A DNA stretch of 64,000 nucleotides. Source: Nocardioides sp. T2.26MG-1 (GTDB taxonomy: Bacteria; Actinomycetota; Actinomycetes; Propionibacteriales; Nocardioidaceae). The position numbers were made by a program, and so were the translations under genes. The notes under the pieces are model-generated. The model made no database searches. It saw nothing but the letters and a program-made list of their open reading frames with translations, and had not been told where the DNA came from. How positions within the stretch are numbered: position 1 is the first letter of the stretch; each line of letters opens with the position of its first letter. This document shows positions 1-8,587 of the stretch, piece after piece. Location of the stretch: positions 186,001-250,000 of the forward strand of contig NZ_CATNLZ010000032.1 of assembly GCF_950101795.1 (NCBI RefSeq), written 5' to 3'.

Positions 1-192
1 ATCCTCGCCACCAACCAGGAGCCGCTCGATGCGGGGGAGCGCGCAGCGATGCTGCTGGAGTCGCTGCGCGTCCGGCTCGACCTGCACCGCTGGGACCTGG
101 CGCTGACGGACCGTGGGCTCAGCGTCGAGCACGGCGGTCGCGCGGTGGTCCTCGGCCTGCCCTCGAACGTCCGGGACTACCTGGCCGGCTGA
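1..192 (+). CDS. C-terminal fragment of an unidentified protein (cut by window start)
   Basis: Frame 1 is open from the first base to a TGA at 190-192 and encodes the last 63 residues of a protein whose start lies outside the window. The piece is rich in Leu, Arg and Asp and ends in VRDYLAG. It has no motif I can assign. Codon use is typical of the window (G/C in third positions), which supports real coding. The next gene begins 58 bp downstream with its own promoter-like -10 box, so the two need not be co-transcribed. Confidence 0.6.
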   Translation: MLATNQEPLDAGERAAMLLESLRVRLDLHRWDLALTDRGLSVEHGGRAVVLGLPSNVRDYLAG

Positions 193-250
193 CCGACACA
201 CTGACCGGCCGACCGGTCCGCCGGCGGGCGGCACCGCCTACGGTGTCCCC

Positions 251-1267
251 GTGGGACGGATGCGGCGCCTCGTGGTGGACCTCGAGCACGCCTGGGACTC
301 CGCCCGCCTGCGCCGCACCGCGTCCGGGCCGCCGGCCGACTTCCGCATCGAGCCCTACCTCGGGCACGGCGGGTCCGAGGGCGTGGTCGTGCGCGGCCGC
401 GTGCTCGACGACCCGCCGATCAGCGACGCCGTGGCGGGCGAGGGCGTCGGGGCCGCCGTACGCCGGAGCCTGCGGCAGTTCGTCACCGACGAGCTGCCCG
501 GCGTGCCGCTGCGCGTCACCGTGGGCGACGTCTCCGCCGACACCCTCACCGACCGGGAGGGCTACTTCCGGGTCCGGCTCCACCCCGCCCACCCGGAGCA
601 CCCCTGGCAGGACGGCCTCGTCGAGCTGGCCGGGGACTATCGCGGACTGACCGAGCCGCACGCCACGGCGCTACGGGTCCGGGTGCCCGGCCCCGACGCG
701 GCGTACGGCGTGATCTCCGACGTCGACGACACGATCATCGAGACCGGCGTGCAGCGGGTCGGGCTGATGCTGCGCCAGACCTTCACCGGCTCGGCGCTCA
801 CCCGGACGCCGTTCCCGGGAGCCGCCGAGCTGTACCGGGACCTGGAGGCCGGCGCAAACCCGTTCTTCTACATCTCCTCCAGCCCCTGGAACCTCCACGC
901 GTTCCTGCTCGCGTTCCTCCGGCACCGCGACTTCCCGCTGGGCCCGCTGCTGCTGCGCGACCTGCTCGGCACCCGTGCGGGCCGCGACCGCAAGCACGAG
1001 CGGATCGAGGAGGTGCTCGCGCTCCACCCGCAGCTGGCGTTCGTGCTGATCGGCGACTCCGGCGAGCACGATCCCGAGATCTACGCCGACATCGTGCGCG
1101 CCCACCCGGGCCGGATCCGCGCGGTCTACATCCGCGAGGTGCGGCTCGATCCCGGCGACGGGCGCGTCGAGCGGGTCATCGACGGATGGGACCACGACGT
1201 GCCGTTCGTGGTCGCGGCCGACAGCGACGCCGTACGCCGGCACGCCGCCTCGATCGGGCTGCTGTGA
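251..1267 (+). CDS. App1-like phosphatidate phosphatase family protein (DUF2183)
   Basis: A 338-residue protein with the App1 catalytic domain (DUF2183) in its second half. The HAD-like DxDxT motif is visible as ISDVDDT (Asp157, Asp159, Thr161), followed by SSSPWNL around residues 205-215 and a GDSGEHD segment near 275. In yeast App1 this domain dephosphorylates phosphatidate; the bacterial substrate is unknown. The N-terminal ~145 residues look like the beta-rich region usual in bacterial members. GTG 251 was chosen as start because a TACGGT -10 box at 239-244 lies exactly 6 nt upstream, suggesting a leaderless mRNA; ATG 260 is the alternative. The stop overlaps the GTG of the exonuclease gene, so the two are probably co-translated. 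Confidence 0.85.
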   Translation: MGRMRRLVVDLEHAWDSARLRRTASGPPADFRIEPYLGHGGSEGVVVRGRVLDDPPISDAVAGEGVGAAVRRSLRQFVTDELPGVPLRVTVGDVSADTLTDREGYFRVRLHPAHPEHPWQDGLVELAGDYRGLTEPHATALRVRVPGPDAAYGVISDVDDTIIETGVQRVGLMLRQTFTGSALTRTPFPGAAELYRDLEAGANPFFYISSSPWNLHAFLLAFLRHRDFPLGPLLLRDLLGTRAGRDRKHERIEEVLALHPQLAFVLIGDSGEHDPEIYADIVRAHPGRIRAVYIREVRLDPGDGRVERVIDGWDHDVPFVVAADSDAVRRHAASIGLL

Positions 1268-2265
1268 GCGACGCGACCGAGGACCGCCTGCTGCTGGCCG
1301 TCGACGCCCCGTCGCTGCTGCACCGCAACCACCACGCCCGCCACGAGTCCGGGCTCCTCGACGCGGGCGGCCGTCCGGCGTGGGCGCTGCACGGGATGCT
1401 GCGCCAGATCCTGGAGGCGATCGACCAGTTCGCTCCCGACGCGGTGCTGTTCGGGCTCGACGACCGGCGCACGTCGGTGCGCGAGACCGCCTACCCGGCG
1501 TACAAGGCGGGCCGCGCCGAGAAGCACCCGGCGCTCGTCGACCAGCTCGAGCGCGCCGCCGCGCTGCTCGACGCCCTGGGCATGCTCACGGTGACGCCCG
1601 ACGGGCTCGAGGCCGACGACGTCAACGCGTCGGCCGCCACCTGGGCCGAGCGGCACGGCTGGCGGTGCGTGCTGATCACCTCCGACCGCGACGCGTTCGC
1701 GCACATCAGCGAGCGCACCGAGGTGCTGCGCCTGATCACCGGCGGCATCGCGGGCTCGCCGCTGCTCAACCCGGCCCGGCTGTACGCGCTCTACGGCATC
1801 GCGGCCGAGCACTACCTGGAGTACGCCGCGCTCCGCGGCGACGCGAGCGACAACCTGCCGGGCGTCCCGGGCATCGGCGAGAAGACCGCCCCGGTGCTGC
1901 TGTCCCAGATGGGCTCGATGCGGGCGGTCTGGGCGGACATCGACCACTGCGCCGGCGCGACCCTGGTGGCCACGATCGACTCCTACTGCGAGGAGAACGG
2001 CCTGCGCCGCATCGGCTCGACCCTGCTCGCCCGGCTGACCGCACCGGGCGCCCGGGAGCGCTTCGAGTTCAACCTCTCGATGATGTCGGGCCGCACCGAC
2101 CTCGACCTCGGCCTCACCCCCGACGTGCCCGGCAGCCCCGGGCTGCTCCCGCTCGACCCCGACCGGGTGTCGCGGGTGGTCGGGCACCTCGGCGTCCCCG
2201 AGACCACCCGGTTGGCCCTGCGGGTGCTCACCGAGCCGCCGGCGAGCGTCGGGCTGCCGCACTGA
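1264..2265 (+). CDS. 5'-3' exonuclease (FEN-like, DNA polymerase I N-terminal domain type)
   Basis: A 333-residue stand-alone flap/5' nuclease, like the mycobacterial protein Rv2090. The N-terminal metal site is seen in LLLAVDAPSLLHR (Asp14), followed by the acidic cluster GLEADDVNA, TSDRDAF and the GDASDNLPGVPGIGEKTA helix-3-turn-helix region that binds duplex DNA. Such enzymes remove 5' flaps or RNA primers during repair and replication. The start is GTG 1264, which shares bases with the preceding TGA (GTGA overlap), implying translational coupling to the phosphatase gene. The 3' end overlaps the convergent WYL regulator by about 38 bp. Confidence 0.88.
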   Translation: MSDATEDRLLLAVDAPSLLHRNHHARHESGLLDAGGRPAWALHGMLRQILEAIDQFAPDAVLFGLDDRRTSVRETAYPAYKAGRAEKHPALVDQLERAAALLDALGMLTVTPDGLEADDVNASAATWAERHGWRCVLITSDRDAFAHISERTEVLRLITGGIAGSPLLNPARLYALYGIAAEHYLEYAALRGDASDNLPGVPGIGEKTAPVLLSQMGSMRAVWADIDHCAGATLVATIDSYCEENGLRRIGSTLLARLTAPGARERFEFNLSMMSGRTDLDLGLTPDVPGSPGLLPLDPDRVSRVVGHLGVPETTRLALRVLTEPPASVGLPH

Positions 2266-3196
2266 GCCGGTCGGCGAGCGCGGCGACCGCCGTCCGCACC
2301 TCCTCGCCCTCCTCGATGTGGAACGGGCCGGGCAGCATCGTCAGCTGCTCGGCGTACGACGTCGTGTTGCGGGTCGAGCCGACCAGCCGGGTCGTGGTGG
2401 CGTCCACCTCCTCCAGTCGGCCCATCGTGCGCGGGATGACCGCAGCCACCTGCGCGATCGGCGCGTCGACGAGCACGCGGACGTCGTGCTCCCAGCCCGC
2501 CCCGAGGTTGTCCTCCAGGACCGTGACCGGGTCGAGGTCCGGCGGCGGGTCGAACGTCTCGGCGAGGGTCTCCACGCCGGCCACCCGGTCGATGCGGTAG
2601 GTCCGGACCGCGTCGACGGCGACCGAGCGGCACAGCAGGTACCAGCGGCCGTAGCGCACCACCACCGCCCACGGCTCGGCCTCGAGGACCCGCTCGTTGC
2701 CGGCCTCGGTGCGGTAGTCGAGCCGCACCCGCCGGTGGGCCGCGCACGCCTCGACGAGCGCGACGGTGGCGGCGGGGTCCGGCCGGGCCGGCGAGCGTTG
2801 CGGGACCGGTGTGGCGGTACGCCGGACCGCGTCCGCCTGGGCTGCCACGGACCGCGGCAGCGCGCCGAGCAGCTTGCCCAGCGCCCGGCCGACCGGCCCC
2901 GCGGGGTCGGCGGCGTCGTGCTGCCCGTCGAGGGCGGCCATCACCAGTCCGAGCGCCTCGTCGGGGCCGAACCGCAGCGGCGGCGGCCGGACGCCCCGGC
3001 CGAGCCGGTAGCCGCCGTCCGGCCCGCGCAGCGACTCCACCGGGATGTCGGCCTCGCGGAGGATCTCGACGTACCGCCGGGCCGCGCGCGAGGTGACCCC
3101 GAGGCGCCGGCCGAGCCGCTCGGCGGTGATGCCGGGGGAGTCCTGCAGGGCCTCGAGCGCGAGCAGGGCGCGGGCGGTCGGGCTGGTCTCGGACAT
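2228..3196 (-). CDS. WYL-domain transcriptional regulator (DeoR/YafY type)
   Basis: A 322-residue regulator. Residues ~5-60 form a winged helix-turn-helix (GITAERLGRRLGVTSRAARR). Residues ~140-215 form a WYL domain, with the pattern RYGRWYLLCR followed by RTYRIDRV. WYL domains bind nucleic acid or nucleotide ligands and often regulate DNA-damage, phage-defence or metabolic genes; nothing here identifies the ligand. ATG at 3196 was chosen because AGGAG precedes it at normal spacing; the longer reading frame upstream is low-complexity and antisense to the next gene. It is divergent from the isochorismatase-like gene 54 bp away, which may be a target. Confidence 0.87.
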   Translation of the reverse strand: MSETSPTARALLALEALQDSPGITAERLGRRLGVTSRAARRYVEILREADIPVESLRGPDGGYRLGRGVRPPPLRFGPDEALGLVMAALDGQHDAADPAGPVGRALGKLLGALPRSVAAQADAVRRTATPVPQRSPARPDPAATVALVEACAAHRRVRLDYRTEAGNERVLEAEPWAVVVRYGRWYLLCRSVAVDAVRTYRIDRVAGVETLAETFDPPPDLDPVTVLEDNLGAGWEHDVRVLVDAPIAQVAAVIPRTMGRLEEVDATTTRLVGSTRNTTSYAEQLTMLPGPFHIEEGEEVRTAVAALADRLSAAARRSPAAR

Positions 3197-3249
3197 CGGT
3201 GCTCCTGATGAGGAAGTAGATCGTCCAGTTTGCCCCCTACGGTCGTCCC

Positions 3250-3801
3250 ATGACCACTCTCTCGAACCGCCCGAACACCGCCCTGCTCGTCGTCGACGTC
3301 CAGAACGACGTCGTCGCCGAGGCCCACGAGCGCGACCGCGTCGTGGGCAACATCGCCACGCTCGTCGACAAGGCGCGCTCCGCCGGCACACCGGTGGTGT
3401 GGGTCCAGCACTCCAGCGAGCACCTCCCGATCGACACCGAGCCGTGGCGGCTCGTCCCCGAGCTGGTGCCCGCCGACGGCGAGCCCGTGGTCCACAAGAG
3501 GTACGGCGACTCCTTCGAGGACACCGACCTCGAGGACGTGCTCGCCCGGGTCGGGGCCGGCCGCCTCGTCGTCAGCGGTGCGCAGACCGACGCGTGCATC
3601 CGGTCCACGCTGCACGGCGCCCTGGTCCGCGGCTACGACACGGTGCTCGTGACCGACGCCCACACCACCGAGGACCTGAGCTCGTACGGCGCGCCGACGC
3701 CCGACCTGGTGATCGCCCACACCAACATGTACTGGAGCTATCAGACCGCGCCCGGCCGGGAGGCCGGCACCGTCACGACCGCGGAGGCCGATCTCGGCTG
3801 A
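3250..3801 (+). CDS. Isochorismatase-family cysteine hydrolase
   Basis: A 183-residue alpha/beta hydrolase of the isochorismatase/nicotinamidase superfamily. The expected catalytic triad is present: Asp16 in LLVVDVQND, Lys83 in VVHKRYGDSF and Cys116 in GAQTDACI. The family hydrolyses vinyl ethers, carbamoyl compounds or amides, and the substrate cannot be told from sequence. A TACGGT -10 box at 3238-3243 lies 6 nt before ATG 3250, so the mRNA is probably leaderless. The divergent WYL regulator is a likely controller. The gene ends 3 bp before the stop of the convergent oxidoreductase gene. Confidence 0.88.
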   Translation: MTTLSNRPNTALLVVDVQNDVVAEAHERDRVVGNIATLVDKARSAGTPVVWVQHSSEHLPIDTEPWRLVPELVPADGEPVVHKRYGDSFEDTDLEDVLARVGAGRLVVSGAQTDACIRSTLHGALVRGYDTVLVTDAHTTEDLSSYGAPTPDLVIAHTNMYWSYQTAPGREAGTVTTAEADLG

Positions 3802-3804
3802 GGG

Positions 3805-4818
3805 TCACCGGACCGTGATGGCACCGGCGGTCTCGAGCGCGGTGAGGACGTCGGCGGCGTCGAACGCCTCGCCGGGCGCCGCGGCTCCGGCCCCGCGGTG
3901 CCGCCCGTCCAAGAGGCGGGCGGCTCCCTCGACGACGATCGGCGCGGTGACGGCGTAGATGTCGCGCCCGGTCGCGCACCTGCGCCGGGCATCCGCACCC
4001 CGGCGTACGACGACGTCCACCACGAACCGCTGGGCGGACCTCCCGTCCTCGTCGGTCGCGGTCGGCGCCGGGGTGGTTGCGTCGTGGAGGTCGTCGAGCG
4101 GGGCGGTGTTGAGATGCGAGCGCAGCTCGCCCACCTCGAGGTGACGCGCGATCGTGACCACCTCGGAGAACGGCAGCTGCACGACCGGCTGGTTGCCCAG
4201 AGGCGGCGGGTAGTGCCAGGTGCCGGCGGGGGCGGGATCCTCCAGCGCGGCCAGCTCGCCGTCGCGGATCACCAGCCGGGTCGAGGTGTTGCGCGCCCCG
4301 GTGGCGCGGGTGCCGGCGGTCGGCCACCAGCGGTCCAGCCCGACTGCGACCTCGACCTCGTCGGCCTGCGAGCCACCCTCCAGCGCGGCGGTGACCAGCA
4401 GGTCGGCGAGCCCGCCGTAGAAGGCCATCGCGGGCACGACCGCGACGCCCGCGGTCCGCGCCAGCCCGTCGAGGTCGCGGTAGACCGCCTGCACGACCGG
4501 CTGCTCGGCGGTGACGTCGAGGTAGTGGGCGCCGGCCTCGACCGCGGCGCGGGCCAGGGGGAGCGCGGTGTCGAGGAACGGCCCGGCGCAGTTGATCACC
4601 GCCGCTGCCCCGGCGACCGCGCCCCGGAGCCGGCCGGGATCCTTGAGGCCGACGACCACCCGGTCCAGGGCCGCGTGCCGGGGCGGGACCGCGGCCAGGC
4701 GCTCGGCGCTGCGGCCGGCCAGCACCGGGACGAGGTCGCGGCGCAGCAGCTCGTCGACGACGAAGCGCCCCGTGTGACCGGTGGCGCCGTAGACGAGGAC
4801 TCGATCGGTGGCGTTCAC
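3805..4818 (-). CDS. Saccharopine dehydrogenase-like / trans-acting enoyl reductase-type oxidoreductase
   Basis: A protein of about 337 residues with an N-terminal Rossmann fold: GATGHTGRFV near residues 9-18, then VINCAGPF around residue 75. This is the arrangement of the saccharopine-dehydrogenase NADP-binding family, which includes trans-acting enoyl reductases of lipid synthesis. The C-terminal two thirds show no further motif I recognise. The start is uncertain: GTG 4818 (VNATDRVLVYGATG) places the nucleotide-binding strand at the usual distance from the N-terminus, while ATG 4869 would add 17 residues. It is divergent from the AraC/GlxA-type regulator, which may control it. Confidence 0.75.
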   Translation of the reverse strand: MNATDRVLVYGATGHTGRFVVDELLRRDLVPVLAGRSAERLAAVPPRHAALDRVVVGLKDPGRLRGAVAGAAAVINCAGPFLDTALPLARAAVEAGAHYLDVTAEQPVVQAVYRDLDGLARTAGVAVVPAMAFYGGLADLLVTAALEGGSQADEVEVAVGLDRWWPTAGTRATGARNTSTRLVIRDGELAALEDPAPAGTWHYPPPLGNQPVVQLPFSEVVTIARHLEVGELRSHLNTAPLDDLHDATTPAPTATDEDGRSAQRFVVDVVVRRGADARRRCATGRDIYAVTAPIVVEGAARLLDGRHRGAGAAAPGEAFDAADVLTALETAGAITVR

Positions 4819-4888
4819 GAGACGATCGTGGAGGCCCGCGACGTGCCGGACGAGTGTCGCGAACGACATCGGTCGTACAGTTTGGGAC

Positions 4889-5845
4889 ATGCCCCGGATC
4901 GCGCTGGTCATGCCCGGCTCCGCGATGCTCTACGAGGTCGCGATCGCCGCGGAGGTCTTCGGCGTCGACCGCTCCGACCTGTCGGCGACCGGCGAGTGGT
5001 ACGACGTGGTGGTCTGCACGCACGACGGCGCGCCGCACCCGTGGCTGAGCCACCTCCCGACCGCGTCGTACGCCGAGATCGCCCGGGCCGACTCGGTCCT
5101 CGTGCCCTCCTCCGACGACCTGGCGGCCGACCTGTCCGACGGCCCCGACCTCGAGCTCGTCGAGGCGCTGCGCGCGGCCGGGGCCCGCGGCACCCGCGTC
5201 GCGTCGCTGTGCACGGGCGCGTTCGTCCTGGCGGCGGCCGGCCTGCTCGACGGCCGGGTCGCGACGACCCACTGGATGCACGCCGAGGAGCTGGCCCGCC
5301 GCCACCCGCTGGTCGACGTCCGGCCCGACGTGCTCTACGTCGACGAGGGCGACGTGCTCACCTCGGCGGGCAAGACCGCGGCGCTCGACCTCTGCCTGCA
5401 CCTGGTGCGTCGCGACCTCGGGGCCGCGGCCGCCAACGGGCTGGCCCGGCGGCTCGTCGTGCCGGCGCACCGCAGCGGCGGCCAGGCGCAGTTCATCGCG
5501 GCGCCCGTGGAGCCGCGCGCCGCGGACGGCCTCGCCCCGACCCTCGAGTGGGCACGGGCCAGGCTCGACCGGCCGCTGACGGTGCGCGACCTCGCCGGGC
5601 ACGCCAACCTCAGCACCCGCCAGCTCGCCCGCCGGATGCGGGCCGAGCTCCGGACTGGGCCGCTCGAGTGGCTGCACCAGCAGCGGATCGCGCGTGCCCA
5701 GGAGCTCCTCGAGCGCACCGACGCCTCGATCGACCAGGTCGCGGCGGGGTGCGGCATGGGGACCGCCGCCACCCTGCGCCGGCACTTCCACCGCGCCCTC
5801 GGGGTCACCCCGTCGGCGTACCGGACCACGTTCCGCCTCGAGTGA
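4889..5845 (+). CDS. GlxA/AraC-family transcriptional regulator (DJ-1/PfpI plus AraC HTH)
   Basis: A 318-residue regulator with two domains. Residues ~1-175 form a DJ-1/PfpI-like ligand domain (RIALVMPGSAML, then VASLCTGAFVLA with the nucleophile-elbow Cys). Residues ~220-318 form an AraC helix-turn-helix pair (ANLSTRQLARRM and ATLRRHFHRALGVTPSAYR). GlxA-type regulators sense small metabolites. ATG 4889 is supported by a TACAGT -10 box at 4876-4881, 7 nt upstream. It is divergently arranged with the saccharopine-dehydrogenase-like gene, a plausible target. Confidence 0.88.
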   Translation: MPRIALVMPGSAMLYEVAIAAEVFGVDRSDLSATGEWYDVVVCTHDGAPHPWLSHLPTASYAEIARADSVLVPSSDDLAADLSDGPDLELVEALRAAGARGTRVASLCTGAFVLAAAGLLDGRVATTHWMHAEELARRHPLVDVRPDVLYVDEGDVLTSAGKTAALDLCLHLVRRDLGAAAANGLARRLVVPAHRSGGQAQFIAAPVEPRAADGLAPTLEWARARLDRPLTVRDLAGHANLSTRQLARRMRAELRTGPLEWLHQQRIARAQELLERTDASIDQVAAGCGMGTAATLRRHFHRALGVTPSAYRTTFRLE

Positions 5846-5863
5846 CGACCGTCGGCGCGAGGG

Positions 5864-6652
5864 TCAGAGGCGGGTGAAGTCGGGCTCGCGGCCCTCGGCG
5901 AACGCCGTCAGCGCCTCGAGGTTGGCCGGACCGCCCATCAGCTCGGCGAACGCGGCGTTCTCGCGTTCGCGGGCGGCGGCGATGCCGGCGCGCAGCGGCT
6001 CGGTCATCGTGCGCTTGACCGCGACCAGCGAGGAGATCGGCCGCGCGGCGAGCACCTCGGCGTGCCGGCGCGCCTCGGCCAGCAGGTCGACGGGCTCGCA
6101 GAGCCGCCAGACCAGACCCATCGCGAGGGCCTGCTGCGCGTCGACCCACTCCGCGGACAGCAGCACCCAGGCGGCCTCCTGCCGCCCGACGAGCCGGGGG
6201 AGGAGGTACGACGACGCCGCCTCCGGGGCGACCCCCAGGCTGGTGAACGGGCACTTCAGGCGGGCGGTGGTCGACATGAACGCCAGGTCGGCGAAGCCCA
6301 GGACCGTGGTGCCGATCCCGAGCCCGACACCGTTGACCGCGCAGACCAGCGGCTTCGGGAGGTCCGCGAGCGCGTCGACCAGCCCGACGAAGCCGTGCCG
6401 GCCCGGGACGAACGCCGGGTCGGTGGCCCGGGCGTGCATCTCGAGCAGGTCCGTGCCGGCGCTGAACGCGCGGCCCGCGCCGGTGAGCAGGACGACCGCG
6501 ACCTCGGGGTCCTCGGCCGCGGCGCGCAGCGCGTCCGTGGTGGCGTCGTACAGCTCCTCGTTGAAGGCGTTGAGTGACTCGGGCCGGTTGAGGGTGAGCG
6601 TGCGGACCCGGTTGCGGTCCTCGATCTGCAGCGTCGTTGAGGGCAAGGTCAT
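5864..6652 (-). CDS. Enoyl-CoA hydratase/isomerase family protein, isomerase-like active site
   Basis: A 262-residue crotonase-fold protein. Oxyanion-hole regions are visible (AFSAGTDL near residue 63; NGVGLGIGTT near 107-116). The two glutamates that hydrate enoyl-CoA in classic crotonases are missing from their usual places. Instead Glu144 stands in GVAPEAASSYLLPRL, the pattern of delta3,delta2-enoyl-CoA isomerases (ECI2 type). I therefore infer an isomerase rather than a hydratase, possibly acting on a sterol or fatty side chain. A KstR operator lies 11 bp upstream of ATG 6652. A TAGTCT -10 box ends 6 nt before the ATG, so the transcript is likely leaderless and KstR-repressed. Confidence 0.85.
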   Translation of the reverse strand: MTLPSTTLQIEDRNRVRTLTLNRPESLNAFNEELYDATTDALRAAAEDPEVAVVLLTGAGRAFSAGTDLLEMHARATDPAFVPGRHGFVGLVDALADLPKPLVCAVNGVGLGIGTTVLGFADLAFMSTTARLKCPFTSLGVAPEAASSYLLPRLVGRQEAAWVLLSAEWVDAQQALAMGLVWRLCEPVDLLAEARRHAEVLAARPISSLVAVKRTMTEPLRAGIAAARERENAAFAELMGGPANLEALTAFAEGREPDFTRL

Positions 6653-6662
6653 GGCCGAAGAC

Positions 6663-6676
6663 TAGAACGTGTTCCA
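6663..6676. promoter_or_regulatory. KstR operator 1 (between crotonase and glycosylase genes)
   Basis: TAGAACGTGTTCCA matches the KstR consensus TnnAACnnGTTnnA at all fixed positions. It overlaps the -10 box (TAGTCT, 6659-6664, minus strand) of the crotonase gene. It also covers the place where a -35 element for the plus-strand gene would fall, given that gene's TAGCCT -10 at 6694-6699. One bound repressor could therefore control both directions. Confidence 0.85.
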
Positions 6677-6706
6677 CTGTCGGGTCGTCGGGGTAGCCTC
6701 GCGGGC

Positions 6707-7639
6707 GTGACGGGGCAGGTGCGGGAGTGGCGGCCGGCGTGGCCGTGTCCCGTGGGCTCGATCCTCGGCGTCCACCGCCGCGGCGCCGGCGACCCGACGT
6801 ACCGCATCGAAGGCGACACCCACTGGCGCGGCATCCGCACGCCGGACGGGCCGGCCACGCTCGCGGTCCGGGCCCGCCCGTCCGACGGCGTCGTCCACGC
6901 GGAGGCGTGGGGACCCTGCGCCGACTGGGTCCTCGACCGGCTGCCCGCGCTGCTCGGCGCGGACGACGACGTGACCGGCTTCGACCCCACGCTCCACCCG
7001 GTCGTCGCGGAGGGCTGGCGCCGCTACTCCCACTGGCGGCTGGGTCGCACCGGCCTCGTGATGGAGTCGCTGGTGCCCGCGGTGATCGAGCAGCGGGTCA
7101 CCGGGCAGGAGGCGTTCGCCGGGTTCCGGATGCTCGTGCACCGCTTCGGCGAGCGGGCCCCGGGCCCCGTCGACGAGCTGCGGCTGTGGGTGCAGCCGTC
7201 GGCCGAGACCATCCGCCAGGTCCCGTCGTGGGAGTGGCTGCGGATGCACGTCGACCCCGCACGGTCCCGGGCGCTCGTGACCGCGGCCCGGGTCGCCGGT
7301 GCGCTGGAGCGCACCGCCGGGCTGCCCGGCGAGGAGGTCGAGCGGCGGCTGACCACGCTGCCCGGCATCGGCGTCTGGACGGCGGCCGAGGTGCGTCAGC
7401 GCGCCCACGGCGACCCCGACGCGGTCTCGTTCGGCGACTACCACGTGGCCAAGGACGTCGGCTGGGCCGTGGCGGGGCGGGCGTTCGACGACGACGAGAT
7501 GGCCGAGTTCCTCGAGCCGTGGCGACCGCACCGGGGGCGGGTGCCGGTGCTGCTGGCGCTCGTCGCGGGACGGCGCGAGCGGCACGGGCCCCGGATGGCG
7601 CCGCGCACCCATCTCCCTGCGACGGTGACGAGGACCTGA
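6707..7639 (+). CDS. DNA-3-methyladenine glycosylase-like HhH-GPD protein
   Basis: A 310-residue protein related to AlkA-type DNA glycosylases, which remove alkylated bases. The helix-hairpin-helix is LTTLPGIGVWTAAEV (about residues 215-229). The catalytic aspartate region follows, but it reads AVSFGDYHVAKD, with Asp in the GDYH segment where canonical AlkA has a similar D. The N-terminal half is the less conserved AlkA-like beta domain. GTG 6707 has a TAGCCT -10 box 7 nt upstream. The stop codon overlaps the ATG of the SCP2-like gene, so they form an operon. A KstR operator lies in the shared upstream region, which is odd for a repair enzyme. Confidence 0.8.
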   Translation: MTGQVREWRPAWPCPVGSILGVHRRGAGDPTYRIEGDTHWRGIRTPDGPATLAVRARPSDGVVHAEAWGPCADWVLDRLPALLGADDDVTGFDPTLHPVVAEGWRRYSHWRLGRTGLVMESLVPAVIEQRVTGQEAFAGFRMLVHRFGERAPGPVDELRLWVQPSAETIRQVPSWEWLRMHVDPARSRALVTAARVAGALERTAGLPGEEVERRLTTLPGIGVWTAAEVRQRAHGDPDAVSFGDYHVAKDVGWAVAGRAFDDDEMAEFLEPWRPHRGRVPVLLALVAGRRERHGPRMAPRTHLPATVTRT

Positions 7640-8574
7640 TGCCACTCGACCTGGAAGCTCTGCACACCGCCGACGCCGACGACGCCGCGGCGTTCTTCGC
7701 CGAGGCCGACCCGGAGTCGCTGGTCGCGGCCGTCGCCGCGACCTCCGACGACGACCTGCTCGGACTGATCGGCCGCGACGAGATCCGGCCCGCCGCCATC
7801 CTCGGCATCCTCCGGCGGCTGCACGAGTACGCCGTCCCCGAGCGGCTCGGGACCCTGCACGGCACCGTGCGGATCGACCTGGAGCGACGCGGCCACCTGC
7901 TGGAACGGCACGCGCTGCGGTTCACCGGCGGCGAGATCGAGATCGTCGACGACCCCCACGGGCCGGTCGACGTGGTGCTCCGCACCAGCGTCCTGCGGTT
8001 CGTCCGGCTGGTCAGCGGCGAGCGCAACGCCGGCCTCGAGTACCTCTCCGGCAAGCTCGACATCGAGGGCGACGCCGACCTGGCGCTCGCGGTGGGCGGC
8101 ATCTTCCGGGTGCCCGGCACCGACGGCGTGGCCGTCGACCCCACCGCGCTCGACCCGGTCGACGTCGCGACCGCGCTCAAGCACGCGCCCCGACAGCACC
8201 TCGAGAAGGTCATGTCCTCCGGATTCCGCCCGGTGGTGCTCGGCGAGATCTTCCGGCGGCTCCCGGAGTTCGTCGACCCCGATCGGGCCCGCGGCGTCGA
8301 GGTCGCGGTCGGGTTCCGGCTGCTCGGCAACCCCAGCGGCGAGGTCGAGCGCTACCTCGTGCGGGTGTCCGACGGGGTCGCGACGGTGACCCCCGGCGAC
8401 GAGGGGGAGGACCGCGACGCGACGGTGACCTGCCACGCCCACGACTACCTCCGCCTCGCGACCGGCCACCTCAACCCGCTCGCCGGGGTGGTCAAGGGCC
8501 AGCTCAAGGTGAAGGGCGACCGGGCCAAGGCGCTCCAGCTCAGCTCGGTGATGAACATCCCGAGCCCGCGCTAG
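7639..8574 (+). CDS. Tandem SCP2 (sterol carrier) domain protein
   Basis: A 311-residue soluble protein with no signal peptide. Residues ~45-150 and ~190-305 look like two SCP2-type lipid-binding modules. Each ends in the typical pattern of a glycine-rich turn and a strand reading GKLDIEGDADLAL or GQLKVKGDRAKAL. SCP2 domains bind sterols, fatty acids or acyl-CoAs in a hydrophobic tunnel. The start ATG 7639 overlaps the preceding TGA. The operon lies next to a KstR operator, so a role in handling sterols or CoA intermediates is a reasonable inference. The exact ligand is unknown. Confidence 0.8.
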   Translation: MPLDLEALHTADADDAAAFFAEADPESLVAAVAATSDDDLLGLIGRDEIRPAAILGILRRLHEYAVPERLGTLHGTVRIDLERRGHLLERHALRFTGGEIEIVDDPHGPVDVVLRTSVLRFVRLVSGERNAGLEYLSGKLDIEGDADLALAVGGIFRVPGTDGVAVDPTALDPVDVATALKHAPRQHLEKVMSSGFRPVVLGEIFRRLPEFVDPDRARGVEVAVGFRLLGNPSGEVERYLVRVSDGVATVTPGDEGEDRDATVTCHAHDYLRLATGHLNPLAGVVKGQLKVKGDRAKALQLSSVMNIPSPR

Positions 8575-8587
8575 GACGGCCGGGCGC

